Shown here piece after piece: positions 25,002-33,073 of a stretch of 64,000 bases of DNA (position 1 is the stretch's first letter; every line of letters begins with the position of its first letter). The stretch spans positions 112,497 to 176,496 of the forward strand of contig CAMDRT010000004.1 of assembly GCA_945906815.1 (NCBI GenBank), in the 5' to 3' direction. The notes under the pieces were generated by a model. That model ran no database searches and was not told where the DNA came from. It worked only from the letters and a program-made list of their open reading frames with translations. The translations under genes and the position numbers were made by a program. The DNA comes from Bordetella parapertussis. Its GTDB lineage: Bacteria; Pseudomonadota; Gammaproteobacteria; Burkholderiales; SG8-41.

Positions 25002-25120
25002 CGTGGCGCCATAACATAATGGGGTCAGACTCAATATTATGCATATCCGTTTGTTTTTAAACCGTTTATTTTAATCTCTCTGCGACTTAACCGCACAGAC
25101 GTCCTGCGCCCACCACGGCA

Positions 25121-26170
25121 TTACCCCGGACGGATGCGCGCCTCGCGCACCACCTTCGTCCATTTTGCAGTCTCGCTGCGCAGATAGGCGGCGAACTGCT
25201 CGGGCGTGCCGCCAGCGCTCTCGAAACCCTGCTGCAGCAGACGCTCGCGGGTTTCGGCCACCCGCAGCACGGCGTTGAGCTCGGCATTGAGCCGGGTAAC
25301 CGAGGCGGCGGGCGTAGCCGCAGGCGCGACCAGCGCAAACCAGTTGGCTACCTCGAACCCGGGCAAACCCGACTCGGCAAGCGTCGGCAGGTCCATGGCG
25401 GCAGGGTAGCGCTGCAGGCTGGCGATACCGAGCGCCGTGAGCTTGCCAGCGCGCACGTGCGGCAGCGATGCCGGCACGCCGATCAGCATCACGCTCAGGT
25501 GGCCGCCCAGCAGATCGGTGACCGCCGGTGCTGCGCCCTTGTACGGCACGTGCGCGATGTCCACGCGCGCGGCGATTTTGAACAGCTCGGTGGCGAGGTG
25601 GCTGGCCGAGCCGTTGCCCGAAGAGCCGTAGGTGAGCTGCTGCGGGCGCGCACGCGCGTAGTCGATGAATTCCTGCAGCGTGCGTGCCGGAACCGATGGA
25701 TGCAGCACCATGATGCTGGTCATGTTGGCGGCCAGCGTCACCGGCGCAAAATCGCGCAGCGTGTCGAACGGCACCTTGCCCATGGCCGGGTTGGCGATCA
25801 GGATGCCGGGTGTGGCGAGAAAAATCGTGTGGCCGTCGGGCACGGCGCGCGCCGCGATCTCGGCGCCGATGTTACCCCCGGCGCCGCCGCGGTTGTCGAT
25901 CACCACTTGCTGCCCGACACGCTCGGCAAGGCGCTGACCCATGACGCGACCGAGAATATCCGCGGGGCCGCCCGGCGTGAACGGCACGATCAGCCTGATG
26001 GGTTTGCTGGGATACTGCGCGGCAGCAGGGGCTATCGTCGGCCACACCGCCCAAACCACGCCACACCACATTGACCAGCCGCATCGCCGATGATGGCGGC
26101 GCGCCAATCGAAGCCGCTTAAGGGTTGCGCGGAAGAACCCCGACAAATTATCTTGGCTAGCGGTCGCCAT
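25121..26170 (-). CDS. Bug/TctC-family substrate-binding protein
   Basis: 349 residues from ATG 26170, with AAAGG eight bases upstream; a GTG at 26179 has no proper spacing. The long N-terminal region contains paired Arg residues before the hydrophobic core, but the signal end (APAAAQYPSKPIRL) is standard. Ligand segments: VPFTPGGPADILGR, VIDNRGGAGGNIGAE, PDGHTIF, and HVPYKGAAPAVTDLLGG. It is upstream of the Gfo/Idh and CoA-transferase genes on the same strand, so it may be the receptor for the compound they process. Confidence 0.9.
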   Translation of the reverse strand: MATASQDNLSGFFRATLKRLRLARRHHRRCGWSMWCGVVWAVWPTIAPAAAQYPSKPIRLIVPFTPGGPADILGRVMGQRLAERVGQQVVIDNRGGAGGNIGAEIAARAVPDGHTIFLATPGILIANPAMGKVPFDTLRDFAPVTLAANMTSIMVLHPSVPARTLQEFIDYARARPQQLTYGSSGNGSASHLATELFKIAARVDIAHVPYKGAAPAVTDLLGGHLSVMLIGVPASLPHVRAGKLTALGIASLQRYPAAMDLPTLAESGLPGFEVANWFALVAPAATPAASVTRLNAELNAVLRVAETRERLLQQGFESAGGTPEQFAAYLRSETAKWTKVVREARIRPG

Positions 26171-26226
26171 ATCCGTCACCTTTCAACAGCGGCATGGACA
26201 GTGCGTAGATTGTCGCCCAAAATGTC

Positions 26227-26238
26227 ACTGACGTCAGT
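26227..26238. promoter_or_regulatory. Perfect 12-bp palindrome in a divergent promoter region
   Basis: ACTGACGTCAGT reads the same on both strands and lies between the divergent Bug and histidine-phosphatase-like genes. It may be an operator for a dimeric regulator; no regulator gene is adjacent. Confidence 0.35.
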
Positions 26239-26288
26239 TATTGTGTAGTGCATCGCAAAACAATCACCGAAAAAAGGCGGAGAACATC

Positions 26289-26762
26289 ATGAAAGTTTAT
26301 CTCGTGCATCACGTCGACGCGCTATCGGCCGCGCAGGACCCGCAGCGCCATATCAGCCCGCTGGGGCGCGATCAGGCTGACCGTTTGGGGGCGCGCTTTA
26401 GCGCACTGGGCGTAGCACCGGTGCGCATCCTGCACAGCGACAAGCAATGGACCATCGACACCGCCGAGCGCATTGCCGCGAAGTTGGGCGCTACGGACAA
26501 AACCGCAAAGACCGCCTACCCGATCAATACCGGCGATCCACTCGCGCCGTTCATGGCGGATATCGCCGCCGCCGGGGGCGACATCATGATGTGCGGCCAT
26601 GTCGACTACCTGCTGCGCTCGGCGTCGCAGCTGGTGTGCGGCGACGAAAGCCGCAAGGTGGTCGAGTTCAAGCCCGGCAACGGCGCTGCGGTGTGTCTCG
26701 AGGGCAAGGGCAACGACTGGGTCATCACCTACGCCTGGCGCCAGGATCACGCGCCAGGGTAA
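26289..26762 (+). CDS. Histidine phosphatase (SixA-like) family protein with altered RHG motif
   Basis: 157 residues from ATG 26289, with GGAG upstream. The layout matches SixA: MKVYLVHHVDAL, ISPLGRDQADRLGARFSALG, TAERIAAKLGA and a late MMCGHVDYL. The RHG triad reads HHV, so the catalytic His (second H) is kept but the phosphate-binding Arg is replaced by His. The second catalytic His is present in CGHVDY. Normal members remove phosphate from proteins or metabolites; this one may have a changed substrate or be inactive. It is divergent from the Bug gene and convergent with a DUF1761 gene. Confidence 0.78.
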   Translation: MKVYLVHHVDALSAAQDPQRHISPLGRDQADRLGARFSALGVAPVRILHSDKQWTIDTAERIAAKLGATDKTAKTAYPINTGDPLAPFMADIAAAGGDIMMCGHVDYLLRSASQLVCGDESRKVVEFKPGNGAAVCLEGKGNDWVITYAWRQDHAPG

Positions 26763-26793
26763 GTCGCCCAGTGCGTTATGTAGTTACACCCAC

Positions 26794-27243
26794 TCAGCGC
26801 CACAGCGCCAGAATCAGCGCCGCCGCGAGCAACGCCACGAGGTGATAGCCCGCATTAATGCCGAACCATTTCCACGAGCGGCTTTCCCACGCCACACTGC
26901 CCAGCAGCATGGGCAGGTAAAAGCCCACCCACGCGAAAAACGCCACCCACAAGCCGAAGATCGCGGACGACGCATCGCTGCCGGCTTTCCAGAATTGCCA
27001 AGCTTGCGACAACACGGGCTGGCAGAGCTCGATACCGCACGCCAGTACCACGACGGTGAGAATCGCGCCGGCCATCATCAGCAGCATCGAGCGCTTCAAC
27101 AGTGCGGGGTCGGGCTTGAAATCGGGCGCTACACCCATTTCCTTCAGCCACGCGTTGCCGAATAGCGGGCCGTACCACACCAAGCCAATGACGATGGTGG
27201 ACGCAGCAGCAGCCGCAAGCGCCAGGCCGTTCAGATAAATCAT
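26794..27243 (-). CDS. DUF1761 family membrane protein
   Basis: 149 residues with four predicted membrane helices (about residues 3-23, 52-72, 91-113, 129-147). The sequence YLNGLALAAAAASTIVIGLVWYGPLFGNAWLKEMG is the family hallmark: a first helix followed by VWYGPLFG and a WLK motif. The role is unknown. It is 30 bp downstream of the flavin-oxidase-like gene on the same strand, so the two are probably cotranscribed. Confidence 0.85.
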   Translation of the reverse strand: MIYLNGLALAAAAASTIVIGLVWYGPLFGNAWLKEMGVAPDFKPDPALLKRSMLLMMAGAILTVVVLACGIELCQPVLSQAWQFWKAGSDASSAIFGLWVAFFAWVGFYLPMLLGSVAWESRSWKWFGINAGYHLVALLAAALILALWR

Positions 27244-27273
27244 GGGCGGTGGAATGCGCTGCGCGGCTATGCG

Positions 27274-27894
27274 CTATCGGGTGGAATACAACTCGGTGGT
27301 GTGCCGCGCGTACATGGTTTCCTGCGGCTCGGCGGGCTCGGTCTGGCCAATTTGATCGCGCAGCATTTCATTCATGGTGGGTAACGTTTTGCGTTCGATT
27401 TTCGCCTCGGGCGCCCACAGTTGACCGCGCATGATCGCTTTCGCACAATGCAGGTACGCCTCTTTCACAGTGATATGCACCACCAGCTTGGGCAAGCGTG
27501 CGTTGACTTCGCACAGCGAAGTAAACGCCTCGTCGTTGCTAAGTTGCGCACTACCGTTGACGCGCAAAGCCTCATCCACGCCGGGCACCAGAAAAATGGC
27601 GCCGATGCGTCCGCTTTCCAGAATATTGGTGAAGGTATCGAGACGGTTGTTACCCGTCCAATCGGGAATGATCACGGTGTTATCGTCAATCACCTTGATG
27701 AAACCGGCTTCGCCCCCGCGCGGCGATGCATCCATGTTGCCCTGTGCGTCGCAGGTTGAGAGCACCGCAAAGCGCACTCGCGCCAGAAAATTCCGGCAAT
27801 GCTGATCAAGACGCGGCAATTGTTTTTTGACCGCGCGTTCTTTCGCCGGCAAATACAAGGCGCGCAGTTGTTGCATGGTGTCAATGGCCGACAT
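27274..27894 (-). CDS. Pyridoxamine 5'-phosphate oxidase-family FMN-binding protein
   Basis: 206 residues. The split-barrel fold is seen in FLARVRFAVLSTCDAQGNMDASPRGGEAGFIKVIDDNTVIIPDWTGNNRLDTFTNILESGRIGAIFLVPG, where SPRGG and NNRLDT fit the FMN phosphate contacts. The C-terminal part (VHITVKEAYLHCAKAIMRGQLWAPE) carries the CAKA(I/F) motif of the subfamily annotated MSMEG_1061. It may reduce a small quinone-like or F420-like substrate; the true substrate is unknown. It sits between panC and a DUF1761 gene, all on the minus strand. Confidence 0.87.
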   Translation of the reverse strand: MSAIDTMQQLRALYLPAKERAVKKQLPRLDQHCRNFLARVRFAVLSTCDAQGNMDASPRGGEAGFIKVIDDNTVIIPDWTGNNRLDTFTNILESGRIGAIFLVPGVDEALRVNGSAQLSNDEAFTSLCEVNARLPKLVVHITVKEAYLHCAKAIMRGQLWAPEAKIERKTLPTMNEMLRDQIGQTEPAEPQETMYARHTTELYSTR

Positions 27895-27952
27895 GCATCA
27901 CCTCACAAATTGAGTTAAACAGCCAGTACGTGCAATAGCTAGTACCACACAT

Positions 27953-28786
27953 TCAAGTGCGCTCGATCTCAATGTTATCGATCAACCGCGTGCGGCCCAG
28001 TCGCGCCGCCGCCAGCACCACCAGTTTGCGTTCGCCATTGGTGGGCGGCACCAGATCGGCGTGACGCCGCACGGCGATGTAGTCGGGCTTCCAGCCGTGA
28101 TGCGCCAGTTCAGCCATCACGTCCAGTTCGACACGCTGGTAATCGTGCGCGCCGGCTTGCAGCTCCGCGCGCGCCTTGCACAGCAACTGATAGAGCCGCG
28201 GCGCTTCCTTGCGCTCGGCCGGCGTGAGGTAAGTATTGCGCGACGACAACGCCAGGCCGTCTTCCGCGCGCACCGTCTCCGCCAGAATAATCTCTATCGG
28301 CAGCGCCAGTTGCCGCACCATGTTGTTCAACACCAGGCACTGCTGGTAATCTTTCTTGCCGAAAATCGCCGCGTGCGGATTCACCATGTTGAACAATTTC
28401 AGCACCACGGTCGCGACACCACGAAAATGTCCAGGCCGCACCGCGCCGTCGAGCATGTGTTGAATATCGGGCGGTTCAACGATGTAGGTCTGCGGCTCCG
28501 GGTATATTTCACCTTCGTCGGGCGCGAACACCACATCGACACCCGCGGCTTCGAGTTTTGCGCAATCCGCAGTGAGCGTGCGCGGATAACGATCGAAATC
28601 CTCGCGCGGGCCAAATTGCAGGCGGTTCACAAAAATGCTCACCACCGTGCAAGCCGCGCGCGGCTTGGCGATGTTAATCAATTGAATGTGCCCCGCATGC
28701 AGGTTGCCCATGGTGGGCACGAACACGTTGTTGGGCACGCGCTGCAGGCGCTCGCGCAGAGCGGCGACGGAATGAATGATGTCCAT
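27953..28786 (-). CDS. panC: Pantoate--beta-alanine ligase
   Basis: 277 residues, full length. Catalyses ATP-dependent condensation of pantoate with beta-alanine, the last step of pantothenate synthesis in the cytoplasm. The nucleotide-binding motif TMGNLHAGHIQLI includes the HxGH His pair, and the second motif is LALSSRNTYL. QFGPREDFDRYPR and the IFGKKDYQQC segment are also conserved. panB is upstream on the same strand, separated by a 145-bp gap that contains an inverted repeat array, so the two may still be cotranscribed. Confidence 0.95.
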   Translation of the reverse strand: MDIIHSVAALRERLQRVPNNVFVPTMGNLHAGHIQLINIAKPRAACTVVSIFVNRLQFGPREDFDRYPRTLTADCAKLEAAGVDVVFAPDEGEIYPEPQTYIVEPPDIQHMLDGAVRPGHFRGVATVVLKLFNMVNPHAAIFGKKDYQQCLVLNNMVRQLALPIEIILAETVRAEDGLALSSRNTYLTPAERKEAPRLYQLLCKARAELQAGAHDYQRVELDVMAELAHHGWKPDYIAVRRHADLVPPTNGERKLVVLAAARLGRTRLIDNIEIERT

Positions 28787-28793
28787 TTTTTGC

Positions 28794-28935
28794 GTGAGGC
28801 GTGAGGCGTTAGGGGTGAGGCGTGGTGGGTGCGGGGCGCAAATTGTAATGGAGGTCCGGCAACGGTGTTACACAGCACCATACGGCGTCACTTCCGCCGT
28901 GGCCCGCGCCTCACGCCTCACCAACAGCGCCTCAC
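28794..28935. repeat. Inverted array of GTGAGGC repeats between panB and panC
   Basis: Three GTGAGGC copies (28794-28800, 28801-28807, 28815-28821) face three GCCTCAC copies (28908-28914, 28915-28921, 28929-28935). The arms at 28801-28827 and 28909-28935 pair well and would form a long hairpin in DNA or RNA. The panB stop codon lies within the right arm. The ~85 bases between the arms have no gene. Confidence 0.75.
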
Positions 28936-29726
28936 ACAAATGAATGTTCGCGGTCGGGAAATGTTTGGGCCTTGACTTCTTTTACGTAACGTTCAACCGC
29001 GACCTGTATGGAACCAGCTCCCTGCATGAAATTTTTCACAAACTTGGCTTTCTTGCCCGGGAACACATCGAGCATGTCATGCAGCACCAGCACCTGGCCT
29101 GCGCAATCCACTCCCGCGCCGATGCCGATGGTGGGAATGGAAAGTGCATCGGTGACCTCTTTTGCCAGCGGCGATGGAATGGCTTCCAGTACCAGCATGC
29201 CCGCACCCGCTGCCTCGAGTAACTTGGCGTCTTCGAGCAAACGCTCGGCGTCGCTTTGCTGGCGGCCCTGTACTTTGTAACCGCCGAGTTGATGCACCGA
29301 CTGCGGCGTGAGGCCGAGATGCCCGCACACGGGTATGCCGCGCTGCACCAGATAGGCGACGGTTTCAGCCATAGGTGCCCCTCCTTCCAGCTTTACCATC
29401 TGTGCGCCTGCGGCCATGATTTCAGCGGCGTTGCGAAAGGTTTCCGCCGGGCTCACCTGAAACGTGCCGAACGGCATGTCGCCGATAATGAACGCACGCT
29501 TGGCGCCCCGCGCCACGCACGCCGTGTGATACACGATGTCACGCAAGGTGACGGGCAAGGTAGTTTCGTGCCCCTGCAAAACGTTGCCCAGAGAATCGCC
29601 AATCAGCAGCGTTTCCACACCTGCAGCTTCGAGCAGCGCGGCAAAACTCGCGTCGTAGCAGGTCAGCATGGTGATTTTGTCACCGTCCTGGGTCATTTTG
29701 TGTAGTGCGGAAAGGGTGATTCTCAT
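28932..29726 (-). CDS. panB: 3-methyl-2-oxobutanoate hydroxymethyltransferase
   Basis: 264 residues. Transfers a hydroxymethyl group from methylene-tetrahydrofolate to 2-oxoisovalerate to make ketopantoate. Metal ligands appear in [21 protein letters not shown] (Asp) and [11 protein letters not shown] (Asp), with Glu in VKLEGG, and the catalytic Glu is in [21 protein letters not shown] is also conserved. The preceding gene is a deoxynucleoside kinase ending 45 bp away. An AT-rich stretch just upstream (29727-29771) may hold a local promoter. Confidence 0.96.
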   Translation of the reverse strand: MRITLSALHKMTQDGDKITMLTCYDASFAALLEAAGVETLLIGDSLGNVLQGHETTLPVTLRDIVYHTACVARGAKRAFIIGDMPFGTFQVSPAETFRNAAEIMAAGAQMVKLEGGAPMAETVAYLVQRGIPVCGHLGLTPQSVHQLGGYKVQGRQQSDAERLLEDAKLLEAAGAGMLVLEAIPSPLAKEVTDALSIPTIGIGAGVDCAGQVLVLHDMLDVFPGKKAKFVKNFMQGAGSIQVAVERYVKEVKAQTFPDREHSFV

Positions 29727-29771
29727 ATATTTTTATCAATAAAAACAATTAGTTACAATAAAAAACTGCAG

Positions 29772-30425
29772 TCATATTCCAGAACTGAAGAATTCGCGCG
29801 GACCACGCATGGCGACAATGCGCTGCAACAATAAATCAAAATCGGGGGCCGAATCAACAAAGTTTAAATTGTCCGAGTTCACGATCAGCAGCGGCGCCGC
29901 ATCGTATTGATGAAAGTAGCGCGTGTAAGTATCGTTCAAACGCAACAGATATTCGTCGCTGATGCTGCGTTCGTAACTTGCCGCGCGCTTTTGCACGCGC
30001 TCGATCAGCGTCTGCGGCGTGGCTTGCAGATAAATGACCAGGTCGGGCACCGGCAGTTGCAAACTCAGGTGCGCGTAAATTTGCTGGTAGAGTTTCAGTT
30101 CATCATCACGCAGCGTCAGGCCGGCGAAGAGCGGGTCTTTCTCGAACATGAAATCGGCAAAAGTTGCCTTACGGAATAGATCCGACTGCGCCAGATCGCG
30201 CACCTGTTGCGCACGCTGAAACAAAAAGAACAACTGCGCCGGCAGGGCATGGCGCCGCGGATCGCGATAAAAGCCCTCAAGAAATGGGTTTGCGCCGGGG
30301 TCTTCTAGCAATGCGGTGCCGTCGCAGCGTTCCGCCAGCAGGCGCGTGAGACTGGTTTTGCCGGCACCGATGGGGCCTTCCACCACCACGTAACGCAAAC
30401 GATCGGGTAACGCTTGCCGTTTCAT
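29772..30425 (-). CDS. Deoxynucleoside kinase family protein
   Basis: 217 residues. The P-loop is VVVEGPIGAGKTSLTRLL (Gly17 to Thr24). Later segments include PFLEGFYRDPRRHALPAQLFFLFQRAQQ, the ADFMFEKDP segment with a catalytic acid, VIYLQATPQTLIERVQKRAASYERSI with the DRS-like lid, and YFHQYDAAPLLIVNSD. Bacterial members phosphorylate deoxyadenosine or deoxyguanosine in nucleotide salvage. The start overlaps the folK stop by 4 bp, showing translational coupling. The order pcnB-folK-kinase-panB is widespread in Betaproteobacteria. Confidence 0.9.
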   Translation of the reverse strand: MKRQALPDRLRYVVVEGPIGAGKTSLTRLLAERCDGTALLEDPGANPFLEGFYRDPRRHALPAQLFFLFQRAQQVRDLAQSDLFRKATFADFMFEKDPLFAGLTLRDDELKLYQQIYAHLSLQLPVPDLVIYLQATPQTLIERVQKRAASYERSISDEYLLRLNDTYTRYFHQYDAAPLLIVNSDNLNFVDSAPDFDLLLQRIVAMRGPREFFSSGI

Positions 30426-30925
30426 GCAACGCTATCTTTCCAGACCCTGACACTGGCGGTATCCAGGTTTTGCAGCAGATCACACACCCGCCCGCTGCCC
30501 GGCACCCACACGCTGGGTGCGATCTGCGCCAGCGGCACCAGCACGAACGCCCGCTCCTGCATACGCGGATGCGGCACCGTCAACCCCGGCTCGCCTATGA
30601 CGCGCTCGCCGTAAAGCAGCATATCCAGATCCAGCGTGCGCGGCGCATTCGCAAACGCGCGCACACGCCCGTGCTCACGCTCAATGGCAAGCAGTGCGTC
30701 GAGTAAGGCGCGCGGCGTAAGCGCGGTGCGGATCGCGGCCACCGCGTTGACAAAATCCGGTTGATTCAAATAACCCACTGGCGCGCTGCGATAGAGCGAT
30801 GACTGCGCGATGAGTTGTGTATCAGGCAAACGCGCCAGCGCCGCCAACGCCGTCTGCAACTGGCGCTGCGGTTGCTGTAGATTGCTGCCGAGCGCGATAT
30901 ACGCAACGTCCACGGTAACACTCAC
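30422..30925 (-). CDS. folK: 2-amino-4-hydroxy-6-hydroxymethyldihydropteridine diphosphokinase
   Basis: 167 residues. Transfers pyrophosphate from ATP to the pterin in folate synthesis. Conserved blocks are VAYIALGSNLQQP, SSLYRSAPVGYLNQPDFVNAVA, RVRAFANAPRTLDLDMLLYG with the metal-binding DLD, and VPHPRMQERAFVLVPLAQIAP. The start overlaps the pcnB stop by 4 bp and the stop overlaps the kinase start, so all three are coupled. Confidence 0.95.
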   Translation of the reverse strand: MSVTVDVAYIALGSNLQQPQRQLQTALAALARLPDTQLIAQSSLYRSAPVGYLNQPDFVNAVAAIRTALTPRALLDALLAIEREHGRVRAFANAPRTLDLDMLLYGERVIGEPGLTVPHPRMQERAFVLVPLAQIAPSVWVPGSGRVCDLLQNLDTASVRVWKDSVA

Positions 30926-32289
30926 GCTTCCGGCACCGCCACGCTATCGCCGTGCGCTCGCGGCTTTCTGCGGCGGCGGCGCTTCTTCGGCCCGCTGTCG
31001 GGCATCAGCATGTGCTCGCGCTCAGGGGCATCGGCATCCTGAAACTGCGTCCACCACTCACCGATTTCCTTGTCGATCTCACCGCTCTCACAACGCAACA
31101 ACAGAAAATCGTAGCCCGCGCGAAAGCGCGGCAATTCCAGCAAACGATACGGACGCCGCCCGGAGCGCTGCTCAAAGCGCGGCTGCAGCGCCCAGATATC
31201 CTTCATGTCGCCGCCGTAGCGCCGCGGTATCGCCAGCTTTTCCGCCTGCATCAATAGCACCTGATCCATCGCCTGGTACAAAGCCGGAATCTCGGGTACG
31301 CCATTCGCTTCGACCGCTTTCCAGGCGGCCAGCACTTCGTGCCAGAGCAGCGTCGCAAACAAAAACGCCGGTGAAACGCCTTTTTCACCGCGGATACGCG
31401 CATCGGTGTTCTTCAGTGCAAGCATCACGAAACGTTCACCCAGCGGCTGCTCGAGTATCACGTCCAGCATCGGCAGCAGGCCATGATGCAGGCCGTCCTT
31501 GCGCAAGTGCTTCACCGTCTCGAGCGCATGCCCCGACAGCAACAACTTCAGCATTTCGTCGAACAAGCGCGCGGGCGGCACGCTGGATAGCAGAGCGGCG
31601 AGCTCGCGTATCGGCTTACGCGTCGCGGCATCGATCTCGAAATCCAGTGCTGCCGCAAAGCGCACCACGCGCAGCATGCGCACCGGGTCCTCGCGGTAGC
31701 GCTGCAGCGGATCGCCGATCATGCACAGGCGTCGCTTGCGCAGATCCGCCACGCCGCCGTAGAAATCGTACACCTGCTGCGCGGCTGGATCGTAGAACAG
31801 CGCATTGATGGTGAGATCGCGGCGCAGCGCGTCCTGCGCCTGATTCCCGAACACGTTGTCGCGCAGAATGCGTCCGTGTTCGTCGGAACTGCCTTTGCCG
31901 CTGGCGCCTGCAGCGTCACTGCTATCGTGACCCGCACGAAACGTGGATACCTCCACCGTCTCGCGTCCACACATCACATGCACGATCTGAAACCGCCGGC
32001 CTATGATGCGCGAACGCCGAAAGTGCGCGCGCACCTGCTCCGGCGTAGCATCGGTCGCCACATCAAAATCTTTGGGCCCGCGTTTGAGCAGTAAATCGCG
32101 TACCGCACCGCCCACCACGAACGCGGCAAAACCTTGCGCTTGCAGGGTACTGGTGACGCTCAACGCACAGGCGCTGATCTGCTCGCGCGCAATGCCGTGA
32201 TCCTTGAATGCGATCACCTGTGCGCCGGATTTATGCCTCCGGCCAAACAGGTTGCCAGATAAAACCCGGCCAATAAACTTTTTAATCAT
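30922..32289 (-). CDS. pcnB: Poly(A) polymerase I
   Basis: 455 residues from ATG 32289; the frame opens 16 codons earlier but MIKKFIGRVL is the natural start. The nucleotidyltransferase core has FAAFVVGGAVRDLLLKRGPKDFDVATDATPEQV (GG and DFD), followed by RIIGRRFQIVHV and RRDLTINALFYDP. The C-terminal tail is rich in Lys and Arg (GPKKRRRRRKPRAHG), as in PcnB, for RNA binding. It adds 3' poly(A) tails that mark RNA for decay. The ABC ATPase gene ends 10 bp upstream of this start. Confidence 0.94.
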   Translation of the reverse strand: MIKKFIGRVLSGNLFGRRHKSGAQVIAFKDHGIAREQISACALSVTSTLQAQGFAAFVVGGAVRDLLLKRGPKDFDVATDATPEQVRAHFRRSRIIGRRFQIVHVMCGRETVEVSTFRAGHDSSDAAGASGKGSSDEHGRILRDNVFGNQAQDALRRDLTINALFYDPAAQQVYDFYGGVADLRKRRLCMIGDPLQRYREDPVRMLRVVRFAAALDFEIDAATRKPIRELAALLSSVPPARLFDEMLKLLLSGHALETVKHLRKDGLHHGLLPMLDVILEQPLGERFVMLALKNTDARIRGEKGVSPAFLFATLLWHEVLAAWKAVEANGVPEIPALYQAMDQVLLMQAEKLAIPRRYGGDMKDIWALQPRFEQRSGRRPYRLLELPRFRAGYDFLLLRCESGEIDKEIGEWWTQFQDADAPEREHMLMPDSGPKKRRRRRKPRAHGDSVAVPEA

Positions 32290-32299
32290 GACCTGTCGA

Positions 32300-33073
32300 T
32301 TATATCGCGGGCACAAAGCCCGCTTGCGGATTATCACCTGCAGCCTGCAAGGCGCAGCCGAAAAGCGCTTCGAGGTTAGGCTGAGTCAACACCTCATGCG
32401 CCACGCCCGCGCGTGCGCCGCCCGCGCCGTCGAGCAGCAGCGCATGGGTGCATACCCGCGTGGGCCACAGTACATCATGCAGCACCATGACTACGCCGTG
32501 CTGTTTCCTGTTATCGCGCGCCAATGCCGCCACCCCTTCCAGCATCAGCATCTGGTAGCGCACATCGAGATGCTGCAAAGGCTCGTCCAACAACAGGTAG
32601 CGCGGGGCCTGTGCCAACAGTTGTGCGATGCGCGCGCGCTGACGCTCACCGCCCGACAGCGTGGCGTAACGGCGCGCGGCAAAATCTGTCAACCCCACCT
32701 GATTCAAGGCGGCCTGTGCAGCGGCTGCATCGTCACGCTGCCAGTCCAGCCACGCCGGCGCATGGGGAAAACAACCGAGGCTCACGTATTCCAGTGCGGT
32801 GCCCCAGAATTCACCATCCTCATGCTGCGGCAACACCCCAACGGCGCGCGCACGCGCGATGGCCTTTAGCGCCGCCAGCGGCTGCGCATCCAGCGTGACG
32901 CCGCCGCTCGCCGGCGCAGCAAGTCCTGCGAGGACATGGAGCAAGGTGCTCTTGCCGCTGCCGTTGGGGCCGAGCACGCCCCACACTTCGCCCGGCTGCA
33001 CCGTGAATTCAAGGTCCCCGCACAGGGTTCGCCCGGCGACCGCCAACGTGACCTGTTTGCAGGCGAGGGTCAC
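32300..33073 (-). CDS. ABC transporter ATP-binding protein, iron-chelate/cobalamin type
   Basis: 257 residues from GTG 33073, which overlaps the permease stop in a GTGA junction. An earlier frame start is possible but lies inside the permease gene. Walker A is GVLGPNGSGKSTLLHVLAGL, the signature is LSGGERQRARIAQLLAQ, and Walker B is YLLLDEPLQHLDVRYQ, where the D-loop His-Leu-Asp is typical of the FecE/BtuD class. It powers the FecCD-type permease upstream. No periplasmic receptor or TonB-dependent receptor gene is beside it. Confidence 0.93.
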   Translation of the reverse strand: MTLACKQVTLAVAGRTLCGDLEFTVQPGEVWGVLGPNGSGKSTLLHVLAGLAAPASGGVTLDAQPLAALKAIARARAVGVLPQHEDGEFWGTALEYVSLGCFPHAPAWLDWQRDDAAAAQAALNQVGLTDFAARRYATLSGGERQRARIAQLLAQAPRYLLLDEPLQHLDVRYQMLMLEGVAALARDNRKQHGVVMVLHDVLWPTRVCTHALLLDGAGGARAGVAHEVLTQPNLEALFGCALQAAGDNPQAGFVPAI

